NCBI GenBank assembly: GCA_001598975.1
Contig: BBXU01000362.1
Span: 1-33,415, forward strand
DNA from: Parachlorella kessleri
Lineage: Eukaryota; Chlorophyta; Trebouxiophyceae; Chlorellales; Chlorellaceae
DNA: 33,415 bases
Direction: 5' to 3'
Part shown: positions 1-10,300 of the stretch, piece by piece
Position numbering within the stretch: position 1 is the first letter of the stretch
How the letters are laid out: every line of letters starts with the position of its first letter
Made by a program: the position numbers and the translations under genes
Notes under the pieces: generated by a model
Told to the model about the DNA's origin: nothing
The model's database searches: none
Seen by the model: the letters and a program-made list of their open reading frames with translations, nothing else

Positions 1-820
1 TAACTCTGCAGAGCCAGGCGTAACTGCGCATTGCGCATGTGTTGTGGAGTGGTGGCCACCACAGCCCAGATCAGTTCGCCCAGCCAAGCCCACAGGACCT
101 GGCGGGCTGCATCACAAGCGCTGCGAGGTGTCCAAGCAATGCAGCTGCTTGGCGACCAGCCTACCTTGCCCCAGTCGGTGCCCATGTGTGTGGCTCCGGG
201 GTAGCGCCGCCCCAGCCTCTCCCCAAACTCCCTCAGCCGCTGCAGTGTCAGCTGCTGTGGCAGCACAGTCAACTCGAGGGCCACTCGCTCCCTTGTAAAG
301 GCCTGTGACGCTACAACATACCTGCAGAGGCAGGCAAACTGAGGAAGTGAGGAGACGCTGTGTGGCCCGCAAGGTTACGATGGAGGAAGGTACAAAACTA
401 TTATGGAGAGCAAGCCAGTGGCATGGAAAGTGTAAGTGAGGAGGCCGACAAGCCGATAGCACTCACGCTAGGAAGAGGGTGATGGACATGAACGACCCCA
501 GCTTGAGCACCTGCAGCGGGCCAAGGCAAGTGAACGACAATTCGTATGCTATCGCATGCAGGTGCGACTGCAGTGGGAGTGCTTGTGGAGAGGGGGCCAA
601 CCGTATTGGAGTACACAGCAACACTTCCTGTTCCAGGTGGGATACCCACCCTGTTGTGGTGCCTCCGTTGCTGGTGCTTGCATTGCTGCTGCTGCTGCTG
701 CTTAAATATCTTCGAGTCCTCCCTGAACATGCGAGGTGACAGCACTGGGTGGTGCTCGGGTTGCTGGGCAAAGACGTGGTACACACGGCCGCCAGCCGTG
801 GGCGACTTGAGGTCTCTCAT
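1..820 (-). CDS. Unrecognised single-pass membrane protein, 5' part
   Basis: Four exons fit by phase on the minus strand: 820-650 (ATG at 820), 510-467, 321-165, and the first bases of a fourth at 5-1. The acceptors end in tgcag and the donors read GTGGGT, GTGAGT and GTAGGC. The N-terminal 57 residues are polar and include a run of six Gln from a CAG repeat. A hydrophobic segment follows (LGSFMSITLFLAYVVASQA, about residues 60-78) that is itself split by an intron. After it comes a basic amphipathic stretch containing LTLQRLREFGERLGRRYPG and ending GTDWGK. This suggests a type II membrane protein with a cytosolic N-terminus. I do not recognise the family, and the C-terminal part lies outside the window. 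The frame is also open upstream of 820 back to an in-frame TGA near 970 but has no ATG there, so 820 is the first usable start. It is divergent from the TPR gene. Confidence 0.55.
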
Positions 821-1182
821 AGCGTCCAGCTGCGACGATTCGCTAGCCTGGGGCCCGTCAATTGCGACAAGGGAGGTCTCGCCACGTCGTTGTGAAACAT
901 TGTCCAACTGACCAGGCCCTCGGGGTCGTACTATGTGATCGCCAAAGGCACCACTGGTGAGTGGGCCTGGGCTAAAGTTCGTTCACCAAGCTGACAGCGA
1001 CAGACAGGTTCAGTTTGTTGTGGAGCCGTACGCCAGTACAAGGTATCCGGCAGGATTCGCCTACATCCTTGGCCTTCGGCATCGATGGCAAGGCGCTTGC
1101 CAACGCCTCTGCCATGGACCCCAGACCAGAAGCGTCGTTCTGACTGTCACCAGCTGTGACACATCGGACACAAATCAATATC
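821..1182. promoter_or_regulatory. Shared 5' region of a divergent gene pair
   Basis: These 362 bases separate the starts of the minus-strand membrane-protein gene and the plus-strand TPR gene, so they should hold both promoters and 5' UTRs. No TATA box or other known element is clear. Open frames cross it on both strands but have no suitable ATG or splice partner. Confidence 0.4.
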
Positions 1183-3178
1183 ATGAACGCCATCTTCGCC
1201 ACATGTGCCAGACCACCACGAGCCTTGGGGCGTCTGTTCCATCTACAACGCCGTCCTTTTGCGCTTCCCCAGCCCACCAAACGCACCCCGTCCATCCTGA
1301 TCAGGGGTGGGTGATAGCAATGCCGGTTTCTGTGGGGACAACCTTGCGCCTGAGAAACCCAACTTGCTTGCCGCCCTCTTGCAGGGAACCATCTTTTCTG
1401 CAAGGCGTCGGCTGAGGTGAGAACAGTTTGTTGCGTGGACCTCTACGACAACACTTACCCTGGCAACCTCTCAGTTTCTGCCTGGAGCGGGTTCTCCTGC
1501 AGGCAGGTGCCCTACTGTCGGCTGGACTACAAAAGTACGTTTCCGGTGACAAGTATGGGGCCCTAACCCTCTTTGAAGACTGCCTCAAAAAGGTGGGTGG
1601 GCGGTGCCTAGTCACCCTGGTCAGTGCCCTGCACTGCATCCAGTAGCTAGTGGGTTCTGCCTGCACTTGCCACTCTGTGAATACCACCAGAAAAAGACGT
1701 TGATGTATCGGCCAATGATACGTGCTCTGGGGCCCCAGCTTACCTTCAGTACGCATGATGTACTATATGTGCAGGACCCTAGCCGGGAAGACCGCCTTGC
1801 CGCGCTCTGGAATGCAACCTGCATCCATGCGTACTTTGGTGATGCGGAGGTTGCTCAGATCATGTTGCGAGGTACGCGCTGGGGCTAGGCGGCACACGGG
1901 ATGGGACGTTGCCTTGATGAAGCAAGAACATCGGCATGAGTAGACAGGTTGATTGGGAACAAAAAAAACAAGCACATTGCGTTGCTGCTGCTTAAATCGG
2001 TGCAGGCCTTATTCAGTAGTGGTGGACCCTGCGTTGGCACAGTTTGGGAATGCGGCGCTTTGACTGGGCATCCCTTTATGACCGCAGAGGCTGTGGCTTT
2101 GGGGCTTGACTTTGAGGCCGCTTTGCTAGGAAGTGACCCTCGCATGGTGAAGCTCCAAGCCTCAGCACAGGTGCGTAGGGCTTGCTCCAGGTTTGCTGGT
2201 GCTACCTGCCATCTCCTGTCATCGCCCATGCTGCCTGCCAGCCGCTAGGGGGCCCCCTGCCAACTCTGCATGGGTGCCCTGATTCCCCTCTGACTCTGCC
2301 ACATGCAGATCCTTATTAAGCTGCGGAAGTTCAGCCAGGCAACCGCCAAGAGTCTGGCGGCGGCAGAGGCCAATGCAGCACAGGCACCACCAGCAGCAGC
2401 CAGCAGCAGGCAGCGGTGCGTTGTGCTGCCCAGCAAACACGTAGCCTTGGCAGGAGGGCAGTATCAGACAAAGGTTTTGGCTTGAGGAGTTGAACATGCT
2501 GGTTGTCATCCCACAAATGCCCGTGTGGACTCAAGGCTGATAAGTTGGTAGTTGATCCCTATCAAGCCTGCAACCCGCTCTGCATTTTGCAGGTCAAGTA
2601 AGAGCGGGCGGTCAATCCTGACCCAGGATGTCTCTGACCTCACAAAGACAGAAATGCAGGGCATCGATACATCAATGCTGGGTGAGCGGGGTCGGGCCCG
2701 GTTGTATGGCTGCGGCTGTTGACATGTCTGGCGTTGTGGCAGCTGAAATGAGTGGCGCGGGGAGCGCAGTGGGAGTGTGGCGTGGCTACTGCTGGAGCAG
2801 TGTTGACGGGTATAACTTGAGAGGCTCCAGGTACCTGTCCACCTGTGGAGATGGTATCGACTGGTCGGAGGGCAGGATGTGAGGAGTGGGGGGTCGCATC
2901 ATACCCCCTGTTAATGTGGGAGTAAGCCTCCGGCGGGCAAGCTTGTTCTGGCTGTGGGTTGGAGAGAGTGGACTGATGGGATGGAGAGAGTGGATTGATG
3001 GGATGGAGATAGTGGACTGATGGCCAATTTGCAAGCTGCAGTTGAGTTCCAAGCTGCGCTCATTCTTGGCTTGTGTGTGCCTGCAGGGGTGGTGCGCCGT
3101 GTGGCAGTGCTGCTGGTGGCGCTTGTGGCATTTGGTGTGGGCCTCTTCTATTTTGGGTTGCAATTCCTAGAGCAGTAG
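1183..3178 (+). CDS. Plastid-targeted TPR-like protein with C-terminal membrane anchor
   Basis: Eight exons join in phase: 1183-1306, 1385-1416, 1503-1592, 1775-1871, 2088-2170, 2309-2415, 2593-2681 and 3087-3178, giving 237 residues. The first ~50 residues are Arg-, Ala- and Pro-rich with almost no acidic residues and end in FCKASAE, a typical algal plastid (or mitochondrial) transit peptide. Residues ~53-140 are helical and TPR-like: KYVSGDKYGALTLFEDCLKK, then ALWNATCIHAYFGDAEVAQI, then a GLDFEAAL segment. A polar linker follows, and residues ~211-231 form one hydrophobic helix (VAVLLVALVAFGVGLFYFGL) six residues before the stop. This looks like an organelle protein anchored by its tail with a TPR platform for protein contacts. 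The layout resembles small TPR proteins of chloroplast membranes, but I cannot name the exact family. The start is chosen because it gives the transit peptide and correct phase. Confidence 0.75.
2960..3025. repeat. 22-bp minisatellite, three copies
   Basis: Three head-to-tail copies of a 22-base unit beginning TGGAGAGAGTGGACTGATGG lie at 2960-2981, 2982-3003 and 3004-3025. Copy 2 differs by one base and copy 3 by a few. The array lies in the last intron of the TPR-like gene, about 60 bases before its acceptor. Confidence 0.9.
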
Positions 3179-4299
3179 TTGGCAGGCCGGCGTAGGCCAC
3201 GCAGGCAGCGTGGAGGCCGTGGTCTTCTCCTGCCTTCTGGGTGAGGCACCTACGCAAAATTGCCGCCAGGCACAAGTGCTCACCCAAACTGGCTGGTCTC
3301 GCCTTCTAGGTGAGGCACCTCAGCATTGCTGCCAGGCAGAAGTGCTCACCCAGACTGGCATGACAGGGCCATCATGAAGGTGCTCTTTGGGTGGACTATG
3401 TGACCACCTGGGTTGGCGATATGTGTTCAGGGAGTGGTGACGCCTGTCTTTTGAAGCCTCGCATGTACAGGCTAGGCTTGTGCTGCCTGCGAGTTGCTCT
3501 TTGGTTGAGGAGGGCAGCGAGCTGAGTTGGCTTTTGTTATGGCCACCTAATGCCTTGGCGTCTAGATGCGCTCCTTTGATTGCCCCGGGTAGCAACACTG
3601 CCCGTGCACTATTCTTTTCAATGGCGCGCCGGCATTCCCAAGATATCCCACTTTTTTGGGCACCCGAACTTATTCCCAACCTTTCAAGAGAAGGTTTATC
3701 CATAGACCAGCCTTCAACATCTCCCAGACAACTTGGTACAAAGGTGCTCCACCCTTGGCACCTATGCTTACTGACCAAGTGTCCCACCCAACACATAGCC
3801 TACTACAGCTCCATGGGATGCATAGCTCACCCTCAGTACGCACCCTTTTAACAACCGCTCACCCTTCCCAACATTTGCTGACGTGACTGGCTTGTACGGT
3901 GGCTTTGTACTTACGAACCTGCCCTGCACTTGTGTGCACCGTGTGGATACGCGAGACTGCCGGTCAAACCATATACGGAGCAGTTCCGGTGCAACTGCCT
4001 AGGTTCCAGCAGCAATGATGCGGTGATGACTAGTCGACAGCACCCTACCATGGCAGCAACCAGTCGGGTCGTAGGCAGGTAGGCAACCCAGTTTATATGA
4101 CCATCATCCGGGCGATAACGGGGGACCGCAAACACACCACCGCGGTGGCACCGCCTCCGTGCGACTGGCAGCTCCCGCCATTACGCGGGGCCAAACTTTC
4201 GGCCCGTCATCCCACGGGCCAAAAAGTCAGTCACAAACAATCAACCTATATTTTCTCAACGCTTACCTCAAACTTAAGGTTTCGGTCATTTAGCGAACC
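3179..4299. other. Intergenic: 3' flank of TPR gene and 5' flank of coiled-coil gene
   Basis: About 1.1 kb without a supportable gene. It begins with the TPR gene's 3' UTR, which carries a 65-bp direct repeat listed separately. The rest has only short open frames without splice partners or protein-like composition. No TGTAA signal was found on the plus strand here. Confidence 0.5.
3231..3360. repeat. Imperfect 65-bp tandem direct repeat
   Basis: The copy at 3231-3294 and the copy at about 3300-3360 share GCCTTCTRGGTGAGGCACCT at the start, GCCAGGCA in the middle and AGTGCTCACCCA near the end, with small indels between. It lies just downstream of the TPR gene stop, probably in its 3' UTR. The GGTGAG steps look like splice donors but no exon fits. 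Confidence 0.8.
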
Positions 4300-5618
4300 A
4301 TGGAAACCAACACCTTTTGGCAGCTCGTGACCGAGCCATGGTTGATGCAGCGGGGCACTACGTTGGACAGGGCTTCTGAGCCAGCCACTCGCGTGATTGT
4401 GGGGTTTGACTGCTCTGTGGAGAGCTCCTGGGGGTCCGAGTCCACGCTAACTCAGAGACCGAGCATGTTATCTCCTTCCCTGGCCGGCGAGCAGCGTCTC
4501 CGGGCTCCCAGCGTCAATACCAGGTCGATCCCTGATAAGCGGTCACAAACCCGGTGCAGCAGGAACTCATCATGTAACCCAAGCCCGCTGTCACCAGTGG
4601 AGCCACAAGCGGAGCCACGTCAGTCACCCTCTGGTGGAAGGCCCGCATCAGACAACGTAACCATTGGGGCACCATCTAGGTGAGTGATACGCCCCAAGGA
4701 TGCGCAGTGTGGATCTGTCTGGGTGTGGCATCATCTAGCCAAGGGGCGGTATGGCAAGTAGCTTCGTTCAGCTTTGCTGCTTACGAAGCGAAGGGTACCC
4801 AGTACTTATATAGTGTTCTGTCACAGCTCATGCCAGGCCTGTCACAGCTCTTGCCAGGTGTGCCATGGCCAGTGACTCATTGACCCAACCAACCTTACTT
4901 GCCTGCGTGCTGCAGGGCGGCCAGCAGCCGCAGCGAGCCTGACGAGGAGATGGCGGCAGCTGTGGAATATGCCAAGAAGCTCTGGGGCAGCAGCCCCGCT
5001 GCCATCATACCCACAGGCACCATCCCCGCCGCCGCCAGCGGCGCGCGCTTCCTGCACAGCAGCCCCACCAGCGCCTCCGGCTTTCCCGCCTCCACCTCCC
5101 CCGCCTCGCTGGACAGCCGCGGCGCCAGCGGCAGCGTGGGCGCACCGCCGCAGAAGCCGCTCTGCATTCTGACCGCGCTGAACAGTGCGCGCGGCGGGGC
5201 TGATGCTGCGCAGGAGGAGCTGAGTGAGCTGCGGGGCGCGCTGCAGAAGGTGAGCTTGGGCCGGCTTCTTTTGTGCCAGGCCTGCTTGCACGCAGCACTG
5301 TGGATTTCAACCTGGTCCACCGCTGTGTGCCGGCCACAGCAGCGGTTTGTAGTTTGCCTATCCTTGTGGAATAGCTCGCATGTGGTGTTTGAGAAAGCGA
5401 ACAATTGATTCGCAACCGTGAACGCTAACCGGTTTAATTCTGCCACTGGGCGGGTGCAGGAGCAACTGGAGGTGGCTGCACTCCAGGCTCAGGTGCAACA
5501 GCTGGCTTACGAGAAGGAGGAGCTCCTTCAGCAGGCCACCTGGTATGCTCAGCAGGCGTACTATGCCTCAGCCACTGCTGCCGCCCCTCCTGCCCCAGTG
5601 GTGCGGGCCAGCTTGTGA
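4300..5618 (+). CDS. Unrecognised Ser/Ala-rich protein with C-terminal coiled coil
   Basis: Three exons join in phase: 4300-4679 (donor GTGAGT), 4916-5249 (donor GTGAGC) and 5460-5618, giving 290 residues. The start sits in a favourable context (gaaccATGG). Residues 1-~125 are polar and Ser/Pro/Arg-rich and look disordered. Residues ~130-145 (DEEMAAAVEYAKKLWGS) form a short acidic amphipathic helix. An Ala/Ser/Pro-rich linker follows. From about residue 215 to 270 there is a heptad-rich coiled coil (AAQEELSELRGALQK, continuing EQLEVAALQAQVQQLAYEK) that runs straight across the second exon junction, which supports the splice. The tail is short and Ala/Pro-rich. The coiled coil suggests dimerisation or scaffold use. 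No catalytic domain is visible and I do not recognise the family. Confidence 0.7.
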
Positions 5619-7388
5619 TCAGCAGTATGCTGGTCAGCTCACGCAGAGCGGACTCGTTGACTCAGTAAGTGCTCAACTCAACTGGAAGTGAAGTATCCTG
5701 CCCGCCTGTGCCTGATACCCCTTCTTCTTTTTCGGCGGCAAGCGTTTTCCGAGTTGACACAGCATGGCCCTGACAGGGACTTTCCCGCTTACGTCTAGCG
5801 TTCCCAAGCGATTGGGCCGCTCGCGTTCCCTTTTTCCCTGTTCGGCATTGCAAAGGCAGTACGCCTCAACTAGATACCTTTGGGCAGCACCACACATGTG
5901 TGCATCCTCTGCAGTGCTGCCCCTTACTACCAGCTGAAATTGTAGAGGTGCATGTGGCCGTTGGAATGCCTGTGCCGGTGTGAGAGTGGGCCTGGTTTGC
6001 CAACCGCCTGCCTTGGCCTATCTAGAATTTGGATTCCATGGCTTTGTGTCGGCCGGTAAGGCAGCCCTCACGCTGTGGTTTCTATAATAAGTTATTCACT
6101 TGAGCGTTATGTGTAGGAGGGGTGGGAGTGATCATTGCAATGTGTTTTTTAAGGTTGGATGGGGGTGTATTGGGGCTTTATCGCATCCTGTGGCTATGTT
6201 GTTGCGCAGCCTGCCAGGCTGTTTCAATTCTTCCTCCATGTTCACTCTTTGTTTCGAGTCTTGTTCCAAGTATTGTCCCCACATATTGGAGTCAATCCCA
6301 GTGACGCATGCGACTAGTACCTTGCAATGCCTTTCTCTCTTGGTGTTCCTCCTCACCCAATTGATCGTCTGGTGGTAGACTTGTTGTGTTGATGAGATGC
6401 CCTGCCAGGTCAGGGGAGATGTTGGAGTGCTGCACTGCTCTTTCTCGTCCAATTTGTGTTTACTGTGTGCATATAGCGTACCCGGCTTTTATTTTGTACC
6501 CAGCTTGAAGGTGAGAAGCCTAGTCTGTGTTGTGGGTAGTGACTGTCCAAGTGGCGAGTTTTGCCCGCTGCGTCCCTTGCACTGCGATTTGCGAACTTAA
6601 TGATTTAGTGTTGTATTTGTACAGCCCCATACTACACGTAGCCTTTTGTGTAGTTTGTAGCACGTGACTTGCCTGTCTGTAGTACGTCCATACTGTGTCC
6701 TTGTGTCTCGTTCAACTCCGATAGCTATTTGGTGTGGGTGGCAGAGAATGCAGCAGAGAAGATCATGTGATGGGTTCTATGAGAGGCGTTGATGATATTC
6801 ATGGACTGTTTTGGTGTGACTTGAATTAACTGCTGGAGTTCGATTCCCGATGTCGGAATTGCTTGTAACACGGCATGCTGCAGAGCAGACTGTGTCAAGA
6901 TGTGGGGAAAGCCTGACATCAAGTTGATGGTAAGCTATGGAGGCCAGCAACCCAGGCACACTTAGCAGGAACCTAATATGTAAGCTCAGCTTGAGGCTTA
7001 GCAACCTTAGTTGCACCCGGTGCCTCCCACATCATGACATTCCTCCCAGTACCTCATTGGGGACCAGTCTATTTACAAATTTTCTGCAGCATGGTTGGGC
7101 ACTCAGACGCAGAGCCAATGAAAATACGGTTGAGGAGCAGGGAAACATCGCCCAAAATAGCAGCATCTCCAAACACTACCCAGCCCGCCAGCGCGCAGTC
7201 TAAGCTCCGATGTTTAAGGGGGAAACTTATGCCGGCAGTAGATCCCACTGAGAGGTCTTGTGTCGTGTATGAGTCATGGAATCAGTGTAACGGAGTCAAC
7301 TTTTCCTGACATGTCGTGATCAGACTTCTTCTTGTTGAAGTAGCCTGGGAGCTACCCACATGTTCTGTCAGCCCTAGAGCTCTTTACA
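5619..7388. other. Intergenic, T-rich; long 3' flank and TMEM62-like promoter
   Basis: About 1.8 kb without a supportable gene. The part at ~6050-6720 is distinctly T-rich on the plus strand, as expected of a transcribed 3' UTR. TGTAA motifs appear at 6864, 6979 and 7286. The short open frames have no matching splice partners. The last ~100 bases should be the 5' UTR of the next gene. Confidence 0.5.
6864..6868 (+). terminator. Candidate poly(A) signal TGTAA
   Basis: This is the first plus-strand TGTAA downstream of the coiled-coil gene, 1.25 kb after its stop and at the end of the T-rich stretch. TGTAA is the usual chlorophycean poly(A) signal. The distance is long, so the assignment is tentative. 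Confidence 0.3.
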
Positions 7389-10300
7389 ATGTTCTTGGCG
7401 AAGCGCATTGCCTCTGCTTTGCTTCTTTTGGCAAGCTTTGGTAAGCCGCCTGCGCAAGTGCCGGAAGGGGTGGTCCACTTGAGTCCTGCACATAAACTTA
7501 CGTTCTACCCTGGTTCTTCAGGCCTGGCCGTACGCCCTCCCACCGTCCTGCTGCACTTATCGGACATCCACCTGTCCACCAACGTGCAAAAGTACTGGCG
7601 GGCCTTTGGCGACAGGGAAGGCGACTTGGAACTGTTTGCCGGCAAGCTGCTGGCCCAGCTGGCGCCGCAGGGAGTGCTGCTGAGCGGCGACCTGACAGAT
7701 AGCAAGGACGCGGCAGGGGCGGGCCTGCAGCAGGAGGCTGAGTGGCAGGTGGGGCGAGCGCTGCTGTGCTGTTTGTGCCCAGCAGCAGTGGGGCCTGGGT
7801 ACAGTGCTCCTTGGCGAGCGCCAGCCACTTTTTCGAGCGTGTACAAGGGAGTCAGCCTACCCATGGCAGCCGTCATTGCATCCAAAATGACAGCAGCAAA
7901 AGCAGCGAATGGAGGTCCAGGGCCGAGTGGGGGTGGGCTGGCTGCATTGCTGTGGACGGCATAGCAGGCGTGAGCAGGTTTGCCTGTGTGTGTTATGCTT
8001 GTCAGTGCTGGATCGGGGGTAAGCCTCTCCTTCTTGCCAGCTGTTCGGCTTGTCAAGGCTTTCAAACCTCCTGAATTACACGCACATCACTAATACCCAG
8101 CCCGCAGGCTTGACTATTCCTCAGCAGCTTGCCCTGCCTCGCGTGTGTCCCTCTGTCTGCTGCACCCTATCGCCACCCTAATCAACCATCCCCTGCCTTG
8201 GCTGTGCCACGGCTGTGTCGCTGCATGCAGGCCTACCGCCGTATCTTGGATGCGTTTGTTGCTGCGGGCGTTCCAGAGTCCCTGATCTTTGACCTTAGAG
8301 GCAACCATGACGTGTTTAACATGGCTCTGCGGGGAGGCCCCAACGACTTCTGCCGCACCTACTCGGCAGAGGGCCGCAGATGCCCAGTGAGCCAGCGTGT
8401 TTTCTCGGCGGTGCTGCCCGCACCACGTCAGCCACAGCATGCCGGGCCAGCTGAGGCGGCAGGGACAGTGAATAGTCGCCGCTTGGCGGAAAGCCTGGGC
8501 TCCGGCGGACAGGCGGACAGTGAAACACAGGAGGAGAGATGCCCGCAGGTGGCCATTCTGGGGGTGGACCCCACCCCTGAGCCCGGCCTGCGCAGCCCGG
8601 CAAACTTTGGAGGTATGAAGCACCCACACCCTGGTCAGCAGCTGGTAGTACCGGCATTGTCTAGATGCGAGTACATGTTTCCGGGCGCTGCACTGATGCG
8701 GATAGTCTGTCTGCTTTAGCACTGGGTTGGATGCCAGCAGCACCGCTTGCTGTAGGACGGGCCATGCTTTACCGTGGCTGCAGTTATGCGTGTGCATAAG
8801 GCAGCTCCCACTTGCTGCAGGCGTGGCCAGCAAAGCGCTCCTAGATGCCCTCAAGGCTGAGCTGCAGGGCCTTCGAAAGTCGCCGCCACAAGGCTGCCCG
8901 CCGCCGCTGGTTGTATCCCAGGGCCATTACCCACTGAGCACCATGGACGCGCCCACCCAAGTGACCGGCCCGCTGAGCCTGCTGCGCCACCTGAGCCGCA
9001 GCGCGCAAAGCATGCAGGTGGGGGCACTCGCAGCTGCCGGCAGGGAAGCTTCTGGGCCTTTCCTGGGTGTGACAGTGGTACGTAGTTTCATAAAATGGAC
9101 CTCTACAAAGCCCCGCTCTTGGCACTTCTACAAACTGGATGCACACGTGAGAATGCCCTGAGCATCACATCCAGCAGCAGGATGCCTCCTGCGTGCAGCT
9201 GGTGGCCCAAGTGCTGGCGGAGCACAACGTGTCTGCCTACCTCACTGGGCACCTGCACGGGGCCTTTGGCCAGCGGCTGCACCGGCTACACGCTACGCCC
9301 GCAGGCAAGTCGAATCCTCAGGCACACACAGGTCTGACCCACGGAAGTAAGCAGAGATGCGGGTGGCGTGAGCAGGGTTTGCTGCAGCGTGCCAAGGGAT
9401 CACCTGGGCCTGGTTGAGTGCCATGCACTGCACTGGCTGCAAACCCCGCTTGAGCCCAAGGTGGGGGTTTACCTGGCACCGAGGCCCTGCTGTCAAGTGC
9501 CTACTTGGTGCTCTATAATGTACCGCAAACTGTGCTAGCCTGCAAGGCACAGGCGGCTACCTGGCCCTGGCACATCACTATCTGGTACATACCTGGTCCT
9601 GCTGACTGTGCTCACAGCTGCGCTAGCCTGCCAGGTGTGCAGGCAACCACCTGGCCCTGGCACATCGCGGTCTGGTGCTCAACGGTGCTCCTGACTGTGC
9701 TATATTACAAGGTGTAGGAGGCTACCTGGCTGAGCTGGAGACAGCCGCATGGAAGGATGACCGCCGCTTCCGGCTGGTGGCGCTGGACCGCTGGGCGCTG
9801 ACCTTTGCGGACCTCTTCTTCCATGCACCAGGGACACCCCGGCGGCCTCGACGGAAGGAGGACGGCCTAGCGGTCAAGGAGAACGGTACGGGCTTGGTTG
9901 AAGGGTGCTGGTGCGGGTGATTGTGGCGTGGTGGGAGAGTGGTCAGCCGTTTGCACATGCCACCGTGCGCATACCTGAGACGGAGGTGTGCCTGCTACCC
10001 CAAGTTTGTATGGCTGGGGGACAGACCATTTTCTTGGTAGTTGTGGCTGTGGGCATGCCAAACTCCACTTCTAACCACATGCCAGCTGCTCCCTTGCCGA
10101 GAGTGAAGTCTTTGAAGCTACATGCTTTGCATGCAGCCTGGTTGGAGGCTTACCAGCAGCGTGGGTATGCGGTCACCCCTGCGGATCCCTCCGCCGAAGT
10201 CCTCCATCATATAGCACTTATCACCTGGCCCCCCGACGCCCGCTACAGCCCCCTTGCACCCTCCAATCCGCAGCAGCAGCAGGGGCAGCAAGCCCAGCAG

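Noticed and set aside
897..955. Plus-strand stretch reading IVQLTRPSGSYYVIAKGTTG before a GTGAGT
   Set aside because: It looks like an exon end, but a TGA lies just upstream, no ATG or acceptor fits, and the TPR gene has a good start with a transit peptide at 1183.
3231..3360. 65-bp repeat considered as a CRISPR-like or transposon terminal repeat
   Set aside because: There are only two imperfect adjacent copies, with no spacers, no terminal inverted repeats and no target-site duplication. It is a simple tandem duplication in a 3' flank.
8114..8854. 246-residue minus-strand open frame
   Set aside because: It overlaps the phosphoesterase exon with RGNHD and metal motifs on the plus strand. 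It has no family-like sequence and is an antisense shadow.
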